Source: Furcasterigmium furcatum
Taxonomy: Eukaryota; Ascomycota; Sordariomycetes; Glomerellales; Plectosphaerellaceae
NCBI GenBank assembly: GCA_001599815.1
Contig: BCIA01000004.1
Span: 2,425,051 to 2,489,050 of the forward strand
Direction of reading: 5' to 3'
DNA: 64,000 bases
Positions 20,423-31,140 of this stretch are shown piece after piece. A program made the position numbers and the translations under genes. Within the stretch, counting starts at the first letter, position 1. Every line of letters starts with the position of its first letter. The notes under the pieces are model-generated. The model was not told where the DNA came from, searched no databases, and worked only from the letters and a program-made list of their open reading frames with translations.

Positions 20423-22440
20423 ATGCGATCGCATTTCGGTTGGTGCGTCCGACATTGCCAATGGCTGCCGCCGTGAGCGTTGGGCTGTCTGTTGACTTGT
20501 CATAGCTCGACATGCAGACTGAGAAAGTTGAAGTGCGACGAGGTCAAACCCGTGTGCGGTCCTTGTACAAAGGCATCGCGGATCTGTCGATTCTCGGAGA
20601 GCACTGTCTTCCGCCGCTTCGAGGGTCCCGACAGGTCCGAGCAGTCCGGCAGCCTCTTCGATGATGACACTACCTGGCTCCCTGTCCCAGCAAATTGTTC
20701 GTCCAGCCCCCACTAGTTCATGTTCTTGATCCCAGCTAACCTTTCGTTACTCTAGTGATCTTTCTGAATGTAGAAGACCCCTACGAGCCGGATGTCTCTC
20801 CGCCCCCGGGGCTGGAGCCGGCGTCCACGCAGGTGTCGGATACACAGCACTCAGGCCCGGACGTTGGCGGCCAGCCACCAAGCAATTCGGATGAAGATGC
20901 CATGATCTCTCCAAATCCATTCATTACCCTTGTTACAGACGATGTCAAGGTGTTGGAGCTTCAATTGATGAGACAATTTCATCAAGTGTTGAGCAGGTGG
21001 TCAGTTGCCGTCCCGCTCACCTCCCGCCCTGTCATACGTACACTGACAGATCTGCAGGATGGACATATTCGACACAACTGCTTTCTTTTGCTGCAAAGTC
21101 CCCACGATGGCGATGAAGAGCCCATTACTCAAAGCTGCCGTCTGCGCCCTTGCTGCGAAGCACCTAAGCCGAGTCGATCAGCCTGCAGTCGCCAACGCCG
21201 TTGACCGCCTCCTATCACAAAGGCCAAGTCCGGACGCCGAGACGAATTCCCAAGCTTTTTGGTCATCCCAGGCGGTCGAGTATCATGACCGTGCAATTTC
21301 CATTCTCAAGGAAGAAATAGATCTACAGTCCTCTGACGACTGTACCGCCGATACCACAGCGAACTCGTTGCGTATCACGGCCTTGTTTGCTTCTATCGCG
21401 ATATTAAGCATGTTCGAACTCGCGGATGCACCGGCAGATGGGTGGAGAGCTCATATGCTCGCTCTTCCATGGTTCAACGCAACAAACCGATCAGAATTCA
21501 GCGGCTCTTCCTTTCCCCCTGCGATCGTGAGAGGTCCTATCTTCTGGAGTCTTGTACGGCAGGACTTCTGTTTTGCTTGTAGGTCTGTCGCTTGTTGCTA
21601 GTTGGAATACTTGGACTTATCAGGTCATTGACAGTCATGAACGAACGCCAAACACGGCTCAATGTCGACGACATTCTCTTTTGGCAAAATCCAGGCCTGG
21701 CCACCGATGCCAACGGCGGATTCTTGCCTTTTAGTCCGTTTGACACCGCCGAGTACCGCGCATCAACAGATATTCCCGAAGATGCGAGGAGCAACGAGCT
21801 CTTTTGGTTATTAGGGAAGATTGTCAACTTCTTGACGTCGGGCGACTCCGTGAATCCTGAGGACTATGCCCTCCCTTCCGACCAGCGGTTTCCTCTTGGT
21901 GTGACCCAAGAACAGCTGCTCGACAGGTGGAAAGTCTTGGAACTCGAGCTCCGGAAGTGGCTAGGAAGTCTTCCATCAACCTTCGAGACCAGCGCGAGAA
22001 CAAGCATCCCCCAAGGCCCCTCGTCCGCTGATCAACCCGAGGGTCCAAGCCTCCAGCAAGTCTGGTACGAGCTCCCGATCTGTGCTGCAACGATGCAGGC
22101 GTACCACATGGCCTCCATCCTACTTCTCACCAACAAGCCTCAAGAGTCGACGGCCATTCGCTCAACACTTTCAGCGCGGTTCAGACACTACCGCAAAACT
22201 CAGGAGGTGGTACTGTGGCATGCTCGCGAGATCTGTGGCATCAGCCTTGCTGATCCTCCAGATTCGGTCAGGCTGCAATCTGTCCTACCTTTGCTTGTTG
22301 CAGGTCAGGTGTTCTACATCCCGCACGAGCAGGAGATTGTAACAGCATTACTTTCTGCGATCGAGAAAGACCTGGGCTGGGCGACACATCACCACCGGCA
22401 GAGGCTGAGTTCAGAATGGACCAAAGAACATGACGTATGA
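20423..22440 (+). CDS. Zn(II)2Cys6 transcription factor of the putative cluster
   Basis: Exons are 20423-20442, 20506-20696, 20756-20996, 21058-21578 and 21635-22440, giving 592 residues with every phase matching. The tiny first exon (MRSHFG plus two bases) completes the zinc cluster: Cys at 7, 10, 17, 24, 27 and 34 in exact CX2CX6CX6CX2CX6C spacing, so the DNA-binding domain is at the extreme N-terminus. The middle homology region shows WSLVRQDFCFAFMNERQTRL and helix-rich sequence to the end. The donor of intron 2 (GTTCGT) is weak. It lies between the monooxygenase and the SDR and is the natural candidate to bind the CCGATCGG pairs at the cluster ends; that link is inference. Confidence 0.9.
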
Positions 22441-23073
22441 AAACTCATTAGCTTAGTGAGGAAGTCTGAGGCTTCCAGCGGCCATACAAACTTGCGGATG
22501 AGACGGGTCACAAATACCTCTTGATTAGGTGCTCACTAGCCAGCTCCAGCACGTCCAGCATCTCGGGACCCGGCAAAGTCTACGGGCTTCGTACTATAAG
22601 TCTCTGATTGCGGAACTTGATCCATGTCGACTGGGAGTCGATCACGAAGCCTTCGAAGTGATCAGCTCCCATCTTCAGACAGTGCAATGCGCACGAATGA
22701 TAGCCGGCAGGTCGAATTTCATTGCCTGTCTTCTGCATTTAGAAAGCAGTCCAACAAAATCACCCAGCTTTCAGAGACGTAGGTGATGGAGCCCTCGGAA
22801 AGATTTCCACCTTGAGAGAGACAGGAACCGGGATGAGACATTCCAGAGGATCCATGGGGGTCGGTATACTTGGTCTCAGCCAGCGACTTGGTGAGAGTCC
22901 ACCTCGGCAGATTTTCCAAATTTGGCGATTTCCCAAAGCAGCGGGTCCACAATTATTCGTTTCCGGAAGAGGAATTCCAACCGGCAGCCATTTCACCACC
23001 TTAAGAATGAAGGCCATCTGCCGGCATGCTGTCCTCGTCGACTTCACCCTTGACTGTCAAACACAGCGCAAGC
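22441..23073. other. Spacer between regulator and SDR
   Basis: No gene or repeat recognised. A possible further exon of the regulator was considered but not supported. Confidence 0.45.
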
Positions 23074-24054
23074 ATGTCGATGCGTCTTGGTAATAAAGTC
23101 GCCATTGTGACAGGCTCTTCTTCTGGCCTCGGCCGGGCCATAGCCCTCTCTTACGCTCGCGAGGGAGCCAAGCTCGTCTGCGCCGACCTTCGACCAACAG
23201 CCAGGGCCGAGGTAGGGGCCGAGCTGGCTATCAATACCGACGACCTCATCAAACAGAACGGGGGCGAGGCCATTTTTGTCAAGACCGACATGAGCAAGTC
23301 GGATGAAGTCGAGAATCTGGCGAAAAGAGCTGTCGAAGAATTCGGACGAATCGACATGTAGGTGTCGCGGACTGGGGGAGATTTACATGCGGCTGGTGGC
23401 AACGACTGATGTGTTTTGAGCAGTCTTGTCAACAACGCAGGAATATCGATCGAGGCAAACCGCTCTCCGGCCCGCATCCATGAGACCCCAGATGATACCT
23501 GGGACGTGACCATGGCTGTCAATGTCAGGTCGGTGTTCTTGGCATCCAAGCATGCCCTGAAGCAGATGCTGTCACAGGAGAAGGATGGTCGTGGTGACCG
23601 AGGATGGATTATTAACATTTCCTCCATCTTCGGCCTCGTTGGAGGTCGTTTCAATTGTGCGGTCCCCCTCCGAGCATGGCTTCATGGAGCTAACGGCCAC
23701 AGGCTCCTATGCTGCATCCAAGGGAGCAGTGTCGAATCTCACTCGACAAATCGCCATGGACTATGCATCAGACGGGATTCACTGTAATGCCATTTGTCCG
23801 GGTTGTATGTTAACTGGTATTCGCAAGACTGAGAGCGGATCGAGTGTTAATGCATGGCAGATACCGAAACCGCCATCTTCAAGAATACCGTCGCGAATCT
23901 GGATGACCTTGAGGGCATTCGAACAAGACATCCTTTGCATGGGATCGGGATGCCAGAGGACATTGTGGGTGCAGCCATCTTCCTCGCCAGTGCAGAAGCT
24001 AGATGGATCACTGGGGTTTGCCTACCAGTGGACGGCGGGTATACAGCTCAGTAG
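23074..24054 (+). CDS. Short-chain dehydrogenase/reductase
   Basis: Exons are 23074-23357, 23424-23644, 23703-23804 and 23861-24054, giving 266 residues. The classical SDR signature is complete: VTGSSSGLG (cofactor loop, residues 12-20), LVNNAG, the catalytic Ser in IINISS, and YAASK with Tyr171 and Lys175. The C-terminal ITGVCLPVDGGYTAQ closes the fold. An acidic residue after strand 2 (CADL) favours NAD(H). SDRs interconvert alcohols and ketones, which could feed or follow the neighbouring Baeyer-Villiger-type enzyme. A second ATG at 23080 is equally plausible as the start. The short third intron (23805-23860) is placed to restore CPGYTETAIF. Confidence 0.92.
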
Positions 24055-24149
24055 AAACGAAGATGCCCAGGTTTACATCGAACACTCCAGACCTAGTGGA
24101 TCGACTCATTCTGACAGTTTGGAAAATATTCGGTGTCACTTTTGAATTA

Positions 24150-24460
24150 GCCTTGAGTTCCGATCTCGGTACCTTTAAGCCGTTATCTCACGTTATACGT
24201 CTTGCCCTCGGCTTAGAGCTCTTGAGCGAAGGAACCCGGGCCGATCGGAGAGCTTGCATCACACCGGCGCCGATCATCTGGCCGATCGGCTTTCTTTCAC
24301 CAGCGCCATTCCGATCATGTCGAACCTAGCAACCGCTACCCCGCAAGCTTCCCAAGTTTTCCGGGGCGAGTCAAGGAAACTCTGGGGACCCCAGACCGAA
24401 CGCCGAGTCCGATTCCCCATCGGCGAGTGCCAATTGCTGGCGACCTCTGGATCCAGTGCT
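24150..24460. repeat. Shared upstream element, copy B
   Basis: Partner of copy A (16590-16880). The block lies between the SDR stop and the transporter start, ending about 130 bp before the ATG. The core 24205-24295 is nearly identical in layout to copy A. The two copies sit about 7.5 kb apart and bracket the cluster interior. It has no coding frame on either strand that looks real. Confidence 0.8.
24241..24289. promoter_or_regulatory. Paired CCGATCGG palindromes (copy B), likely regulator sites
   Basis: CCGATCGG is at 24241-24248 and 24282-24289, again starting 41 bp apart with CGGCGCCG between them. Outside these conserved words the two copies have diverged, which suggests that the sites are under selection. 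Confidence 0.6.
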
Positions 24461-24593
24461 GGACCCAACCTTGAGTGTATAAGTTGACCGGTCCCCATGG
24501 ATGTCTTCTTCACACAATCAGACGAGTATCTGATCTATTCATCATTGCTTAACTTTGATACAACACATTTCATCACCACAAGGAGTCTTCGAC

Positions 24594-26284
24594 ATGACCA
24601 CCGAGAAGAGACCCGAGTCTGGAGTCGCTGATGATGTGGTTGATCACATCTCATTGCACGCCAAGTCAGCTTCAGCGTACCAAGAGGACGCTACTGTGCC
24701 TCAGCATAGCACTCTTGGCCATCATGAGAGCCCCGAGTGGAAGGCTGCTGAGAGGGGTCTGGTTCGCAAGCTGGACATGACCCTGCTGCCCACTGTCTGG
24801 GTCCTCTACATGTTCAACTATCTCGACAGAAACAACATCGCGTAAGTCATCAGCAACGTACTCCCTTCCGCATGACGAGCTTGCTGACAGATCCCTTTTC
24901 AGTCAGGCGCGTCTCGACGACTTCGAAGCTGATCTTGGTCTCGTCGGGAATCAGTTCAACGTTGCAGTTTCCATCCTCAACGTTGGCTACATGCTGGCTC
25001 AGCTCCCCTCCAACATGCTGCTGACTAGGACGCGGCCCTCCATCTACCTCCCCTGCTGCGTTATCGTGTGGTCTGCCGTGTCCGCCGCCACTGCCGGAGT
25101 CCAAAACTTCTCGCACCTCATCGCCGTCAGATTCTTCCTCGGCATCGTCGAGGCACCGTTCTTCCCAGGCGTAAGTCAGAGACCGCAACTCAGCCTCGTG
25201 GTTCACACAGGTCCACTGACATCTGCTCGGACAACAGGCTTTCTTCATGCTGTCAGCTTGGTACACCCGCAAAGAATTGGCCCTTCGAACAGCCATCCTA
25301 TACTCCGGCCTGGTTTTGGCCACCGCATTCTCCGGTCTGATTGCGGCGGGCATCTTTGCTGGTCTTTCCGACACCCTTGGCCTCCACGGCTGGCAGTGGC
25401 TCTTCATCATCGAGGGCGCTGGAAGCGCCGTCGCCGCTATCTTCGCCTTCATACTTCTCCCAGACTTTCCAGAGTCCAAGACAGGCAGCGGCAAGTGGCT
25501 GCTAAACCCGGCGGAACGCGAGCTGGCGCAGCAGAGAATTGCTCTGGATCGCGTATCCCTTCCCCAAGCTGACCGCTCCGTGTGGCACGGCCTGAGTCTC
25601 GCGGTCAAAGATCTCCGTACTTGGATCTTCGTTGTGATCCTGTGCGCAAACCATACAGCATACGGATTCAACAACTTCTTCCCGACGTAGGTCAGCCCTT
25701 TACTCACCCAAAAGAATTCTCTAACCCAATTCTCCGCTTCCAGCATCGTCAGATCTATGAACCTGGGCAACCGGACAATCACCCTGATTCTCACAGCCCC
25801 TCCTTATCTGTTCGGCGCCGTCATCTCCTTCCTCGTCGCCTACTCGAGTGACCGTTTCAACGAGCGTGGCTGGCATATCAGCGCACCCATGGCTGTGGCA
25901 ATCATCGGCTTCATCATCTCTGCCGCGACGCTTAACAACCCGGCTCGATACTTCGCGTCCTTCCTCTACTGCTCCGGGGCATTCGCCGCCAACGCAGCCG
26001 TGTACTCCTGGGCCGCGTCGTCCCTCAACCAAACCCCGGAGAAGAGGGCCTGCGCAACTGCAATCGTCAACTTGCTGTCCCAGTTCGGAAATATCTGGAG
26101 CCCCTACTTCTTCCCGGCTTCGCATGGCCCTCGCTACGTCATGGCGATGCTGCTCATGATGGCCTTTTCAGCACTCAGCATTGTGGCTTCGCTGCTGATG
26201 AAGTATCTGCTGAAGAAGGCCAATACAAAGCTCCTGGCGGAGGCAGAGGATACTGGTCGGCAGCCTCAGCTCTACACGACTTGA
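24594..26284 (+). CDS. MFS transporter, allantoate permease/anion:cation symporter type
   Basis: Exons are 24594-24841, 24903-25170, 25238-25686 and 25744-26284, giving 501 residues. After a polar N-terminus, helix 1 carries LDMTLLPTVWVLYMFNYLDR, the Dal5/Tna1-type signature of anion:cation symporters. About twelve hydrophobic segments follow, with FFLGIVEAPFFPG (helix 4-5) and WQWLFIIEG also typical. Members import organic anions such as allantoate, nicotinate, pantothenate or short acids. With the lyase, monooxygenase and SDR it would fit uptake of an organic acid that is then degraded, but the substrate cannot be named. It is the right-hand member of the gene pair sharing the upstream element. 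Confidence 0.92.
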
Positions 26285-26991
26285 GTTTTCAGGTCGCCGC
26301 GCACAGACCGAGTCTCTATCTGTTTCACCTTCAAATCTTTATCTTCTTTTGGCATCTAAGGTACCACTGTTTTCATTTAACTACGCGTTTGCATCCAATT
26401 CATCAATGGTCTCCAGGACGTGTGACATACCATTAGGCACCAACTGATGGCCGGAGATCTTCGCGCTGTTGATATTGGGCAGCTGCAACATACTTTAAAG
26501 GGACCAGATGCACCAGCAAGGGCGAAGTTGCTCCTGTCAAATTCAAACGCCTCATACCATCACCCAGAATGTCAGTTCGCTTGTGTGTTTAACGTTGCTT
26601 CGTTTAGCGGACCACCCATGTCCCCAATTCTCCTGCGGGCCGCTCAAGATTGGGCGATCTCTTCTCATCAATTATGACCGGGGTGCCCCTCCATTGCATC
26701 CTTCCCGTGCTAGAAAACGGACCACCAGAATTTACATCCAAAGCGCACTTGGCGTTTCCTCTTTCCGCCGCTTTAGAGGTGATCAAGAGAGCCACCTGGG
26801 CGAGTTTGGGTCCTCCTCCCCGCTTGATCCCACAGTATGGCCCTGCCATTGTCATGCTTTGGAGTACAGTGGCAACTAGTAAACTCTGCCAGGGGTGCAC
26901 AGCTTTAAGAAACAAACGCGTCGCCTCCATCAACCCCCAAAATGCCAAAAATGAAACACCCAGGCCCTCTCGGACCCAGGCGCCAGGCTCA
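26285..26991. other. Gene-free spacer
   Basis: Overlapping short frames on both strands but no recognisable protein. It separates the transporter from the tRNA pair. Confidence 0.45.
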
Positions 26992-27082
26992 TGATTCAGG
27001 GGAGGCTCGAACTCCCGACCTTCAGTGAAACTCGCTGCGAGCTTGTTAGACTGACGTGATAAACCAACTACACCACCGAACC
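26992..27082 (-). tRNA. tRNA-Val (AAC), intron-containing, downstream copy
   Basis: The minus strand folds as a complete cloverleaf: acceptor GGTTCGG pairing with CTGAATC, a D arm with AGTTGG loop, anticodon stem TCAGT/ACTGA, anticodon AAC at 27045-27047, and T arm GGGAG-TTCGAGC-CTCCC. Total length of 91 nt implies an intron of about 16-17 nt just 3' of the anticodon, the normal position for nuclear tRNA introns. The sequence ends with the discriminator A; CCA is not encoded. Confidence 0.88.
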
Positions 27083-27092
27083 TGAAATGGGC

Positions 27093-27183
27093 TGATTCAG
27101 GGGAGGCTCGAACTCCCGACCTTCAGTGGAACTCGCTGTGAGCTTGTTAGACTGACGTGATAAACCAACTACACCACCGAACC
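27093..27183 (-). tRNA. tRNA-Val (AAC), intron-containing, upstream copy
   Basis: Tandem duplicate of the preceding gene with the same 91-nt length, the same mature sequence and anticodon AAC (27146-27148). Only a couple of bases differ, and they fall in the intron. The two genes are only 10 bp apart, so they may be transcribed together from one internal promoter set (A and B boxes in the D and T arms). Confidence 0.88.
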
Positions 27184-27770
27184 CATTTGTTGGCGACTCG
27201 GCGAGAAATTAGGGTTCATGAGGACGAGTCAGGAGGCGGGAAGTGGCGAAAATTGTGGTGTGACGGGGCGTGAGGGAAATATCGTGGAAGAGGTGGAGAA
27301 TCGGAGCCGAGGATTGGGGTCTGGACCCTGAATCGAACACGGAGAGAGAAGGGTCTTGGTGGGCTGGTGATTGGAACGGGACTTTCGGGCAGGGGTGGGA
27401 ATTTTCAAGACATGCCTATGAACGAGAACGAGGTACTCCCTCTTAATAAAGCCAGACAAGACCTTGTCATTGGGCATGGTGCACTCATTTGTTCCTCTTA
27501 TTATGTACATAGCATTCGACTCGGGTTGGTCCAGTGTGGTCAGAGAGACGTGACGTCTCCAGCACCATATCGTGCGGAGTGCGGAGACTGTCCTGCCAAT
27601 TCCAATATGGATGCGCCAAGGCAACCCATGAAATCCAAAAACAACAAATTCCCATAGTCGGAAGTCCGTTGCTGGCTCCTGCAAGAGACTGATCACTCCT
27701 CCGACGCCTCAACTCGACCGAGTGAACAATCGGCTGGCTAAGACAGTCCTGCCACCAACGCATTTCGCAC
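27184..27770. other. Gene-free spacer
   Basis: A 155-codon open frame exists on the minus strand but shows no domain or convincing composition. Nothing else seen. Confidence 0.4.
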
Positions 27771-29014
27771 TTACACCCAGTCTATCACCTCCGAGTACTG
27801 CTTCAGGACGACAGCGGCCTCCAAGCCACGAGCCTGGACCCCTGACACGGCAGGTGTCACACGGATCTCCATTGATCCCTGGTCAAAGCAATCGAGGTCG
27901 CTGTCACGGACACAGACAGGCCAGAGAGTCCGAGACAGCATGTCGCAGAGCATGCCCTCGGGCACTGAGAGCAGATCCGGTCCCCGAGAATAGGGGCTCT
28001 CGCAGAGCTCGATAGCGCTGTGGGCTTGGCGAGCCGAACGAATGAGTGATTCACCTCGGTCGTTGCTCTCGACGTTGTCGTGTTGGGTGGCGTTGGCCTT
28101 GTCGTCGACGATAGCTTCGCGGGTGTAGTTGACGTTGCCACTCATCTCGCCGCCCAAACTTCGCTTGTTCCGGGGTCGGCCACGACCATTTTCCCAGATG
28201 AAGGCGGGACTTTTGTTGCCCCTGAAGAAGTGAAGGGACGGCCCGTTGTCGCAAAGACTAAGTACCATCCAGTTAGCACCAGAAAGTCCAGTCTCAAGCC
28301 AAGTACGTATGCCATTGACTCGGTGAATCGCATACTAATCTCTGCCCTTATGCTTTGCGACGTCAGGGTGAAAAGAGGGAAAGTGGATTTGTATCCCCTT
28401 GGTCAACTTATCACCATTCTTGTCCATCCATGCACACATCAGCTCTCGGCCTTCCAAGTGAATGCCCGAGTAGTACCTTCCAAGAGTCAGTAATCCATAC
28501 CTAGTGCCAATGTCCAGTGAGGCAAGAATGGCATCACTCACCATTCTCTGCGGCAGTCGCGTGCCCAATTGCCTACCCAGCCGAAGGATTGGCCATCTCC
28601 AAAAACACTGATGATGTAGGCAATGCAGATGGCATCATCGCCGGCAGTGAGAAGAGCGTACGTGGGCTGCTGCGCTGTCTTCAAGTTCACGGTGAACTGT
28701 TTTGTCTCGCCGTTGGGGATCTTGCCTCCCCTGTGATCACCAAGGTGGTCGCCGACGTCGTTGAAGATGGCGAATTCGGGCGCATCGCCTCCGGCGTTTG
28801 TCAGTTTTCGCCCTGGCTTTCTCGAGGGCAAGTTCTTTGAGCTGTCTAATCCTACGGCGATCTTGTACGTGACTTGGTGACTGGGCGGCGTTTTCGGCCT
28901 CAAATCCTTGCCGAATTGGATGGTTCCATAGAGACCTCCCGTGGTCCCGATGATGGTCGAAACAAGCTTGAGGGCGTCGAGGATTCCAAGTCCCGCTGCT
29001 ATGTACGACGCCAT
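27771..29014 (-). CDS. Fungal protein of unknown function
   Basis: Exons are 29014-28542, 28476-28336 and 28257-27771, giving 366 residues in frame. The donors are GTGAGT and GTATGC, and the second intron has a GCTAACT branch site. The N-terminus (MASYIAAGLGILDALKLVST) is amphipathic and glycine-rich rather than a clear signal peptide. The middle is rich in Trp, Asp, Gly and His (YYSGIHLEGRELMCAWMDKN, HPDVAKHKGRD). The C-terminal third is polar. I do not recognise a family. Similar Trp/His-rich fungal proteins exist without a known role, so no function is assigned. Confidence 0.68.
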
Positions 29015-29752
29015 TTTGAGGAATTTGAGTCGGGCTGATTGATGGACATGAACTAGTGATGAGATGATAACGCAGCCAGGAGCAAGGCACTTTCGACAGG
29101 GGCGGCGAGCTGTTCAAATAACCCAACAGCAGGAGTTTCCGCTGGATTTGCAGGGCTGAGAATGAGTCCGCCACGTGCTTTGTGGCGGGACGTAAGTTCG
29201 CAGTCGAGCGCCTCCGGAATGGAGGCTCACCTCACTTGCATGTGACCATCGAAGGAACGCCTCATCGGCCGAATTCCCTGTTGTGACACGCGATTATGTG
29301 CTCAAGGGACTGCCTATAGTGTCTCTCCATTACCACCCTGTCACTCCCGCCCGCCTGGTAAAGCCGGGGGCTCTTGGTATGTTTTCCCTTCTTGTCTATG
29401 GGGGTGTATTGCACCATCATAAGTGATTCGTGAGTGAGGCCACCACGGTTGTATTGTATTACCCCGGACCGTTCTGGACCTCACAATCCGGCCGCCTCCC
29501 CCTCTCCCACACCAAGTACACGGCAAGCCCAACCATTCAATTCAATGAATATGGAGTTTTCTCAGCGTCATGCCCATACGCCTCTTTTGTCATGAAAATC
29601 GTGCGCGCGCCTCTGTTGTCGTCCTCGTCTATTCGCTCAAATCACAATGCGACAAGTCGGTGCCAAGACATCCCTCCAACAAGATCAATCGTCATGTACG
29701 ATTGTGAGCTTCAAATGTCCGCGCGTTACGTCCAACTATTAATCTCCTTTCT
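29015..29752. other. Gene-free spacer
   Basis: No gene, RNA or repeat recognised. Confidence 0.5.
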
Positions 29753-30553
29753 TTATTCAAAGGGCTGCATGAGCTTGTTAGCCATCACCTTGCTATCGAA
29801 GCTCTCTATATGTGTCGAGTGGCACCAAGGCTTTAACTTTTCTTCCTCGCGGATCACTTCCGCGAAACATCGTAGCCATCCTCCTCTGGGAAACGCCTTG
29901 TTCACATCCACCACCGAGTCATGGTGAATCATTCCATTGAACCCCTCAATCGTGGGATACTCGCCCACGTTGTCATAAATCGTCGCCAGTTGGATGACCT
30001 GTCCCAGGAATGTGATATTCCCCTCGAGGCCAAGGTCTTGGTGGCGAATGATGGCTTCGGCAACGGCTTCTGCTTGGTCCGTTGGGGAGCCGATGGACTC
30101 GAGAAATTCAAGGGCCTTGAGGGCGCCATAGAAGTCAAAGGACATGCGGGTGGTGGAGAGGAACTCTTTGGCCGTGCCCAAGTCATGTAAGAGGCAGGTG
30201 AGGGCCAAGGTGGACGGTGAGAAGCCTTTGCCTTGCTGTGGGAATTGCTGCTTGATGATGATCGAGGCTGGCCAAATCGTCAGCTTCCACCCTCAACCTT
30301 GGGGCATCAATCTCCGCGACACATCCTGCTCACCAAAGTAATAGACTCGCATGGAATGGTTGTAGGTCTGTCTTGTCAGACGCTCCCGTGCGAACACCTG
30401 GGTCTTTGTCACCAAGGGATCCTGGGTCGGAAACTCAATATCGGCGGTGACAAGTGGTTGTGGCTCGTGGATGAATGGTTTGCCCTTGAAGATGATTGCG
30501 GCATCGACAGGGACCGCGGTCCATCCGTTTCTCGTAGCGGAATCATCACCCAT
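29753..30553 (-). CDS. Cyanamide hydratase-like HD-domain enzyme
   Basis: Exons are 30553-30334 and 30267-29753, giving 244 residues. The family hydrates cyanamide to urea and binds one metal through an HD fold. The ligands are visible: His66 in YNHSMRVYYF, His101-Asp102 in TCLLHDLGT, and the late Asp in QLATIYDNVGEY. Blocks TRMSFDFYGALKALEFL and EAIIRHQDLG are typical of the fungal cyanamide hydratase/DDI2 group. Both the N-terminal region with IIFKGKPF and the total length fit the family. It is divergent from a Zn2Cys6 regulator whose start lies 588 bp away, which suggests a local regulator-target pair. Some relatives act on isonitriles rather than cyanamide. Confidence 0.92.
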
Positions 30554-31140
30554 CTTGAGAAACTAGGGTGGTGGCAAAGATTGAGCTTGGAGCCCAGGAT
30601 GGTGTGAGATCTGTCGAGTGGGAGAGGGAGGGATGAGTCGATGCTTTGCAGCTTCCCGGCTACTCCTCCTTCTCGAACTATTTATAGGCAAATCGACGGA
30701 GAACGGCTAATTCATAATAGCCTCGGAGGTCAGCCATGTAATATTGGTCATTCTTTCGTAGCTTCTTGGTTCTGCGCGCTTATTCCCGATCGCAGCATAC
30801 AACACGGTCGAAAGGTCGGCCGTGAGTTGCGAGTCTGTCGCCCACTGCTTCCCCTATTCGGACTAGCGAACATCACCGCCCGCGAGTGCCGGGTATCCCG
30901 GAGAGGATGAACTCAGAGTCACACACCGCGTCATCCGCTACTGGTAGTCTGCAATACTTAGTAACGCAATATGCGTCGAACTGCTTGCCGAATAAAGACA
31001 AGCTGTTGGCACGTAAACACGGATACGCCGTTCTGCCATCCCCGAAGTGAGGACTCATTCGCATCCTTGCGTCGACTGCCGCCGCTCAACTGCTTCTTTC
31101 CGTTGTTCCATGTGAAAGCCCACACATCGGCAGATCGAAG
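30554..31140. other. Divergent intergenic region
   Basis: Shared upstream DNA between the cyanamide hydratase-like gene and the regulator at 31141. No CCGATCGG site and no repeat seen. Confidence 0.5.

Noticed and set aside
22441..22786. Possible sixth exon of the cluster regulator after a GTATGA donor
   Set aside because: The stop at 22440 gives a normal-length protein, and the downstream frame has no family match.
15474..26284. Classical secondary metabolite cluster
   Set aside because: No polyketide synthase, NRPS, terpene cyclase or DMATS is present; a catabolic cluster fits the enzymes better.
26992..27183. First read as a simple 91-bp direct repeat
   Set aside because: Each unit folds as a full tRNA-Val with anticodon AAC, so they are genes and not a generic repeat.
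27229..27696. 155-codon minus-strand frame
   Set aside because: No domain, no family-like composition and no supporting splice sites.
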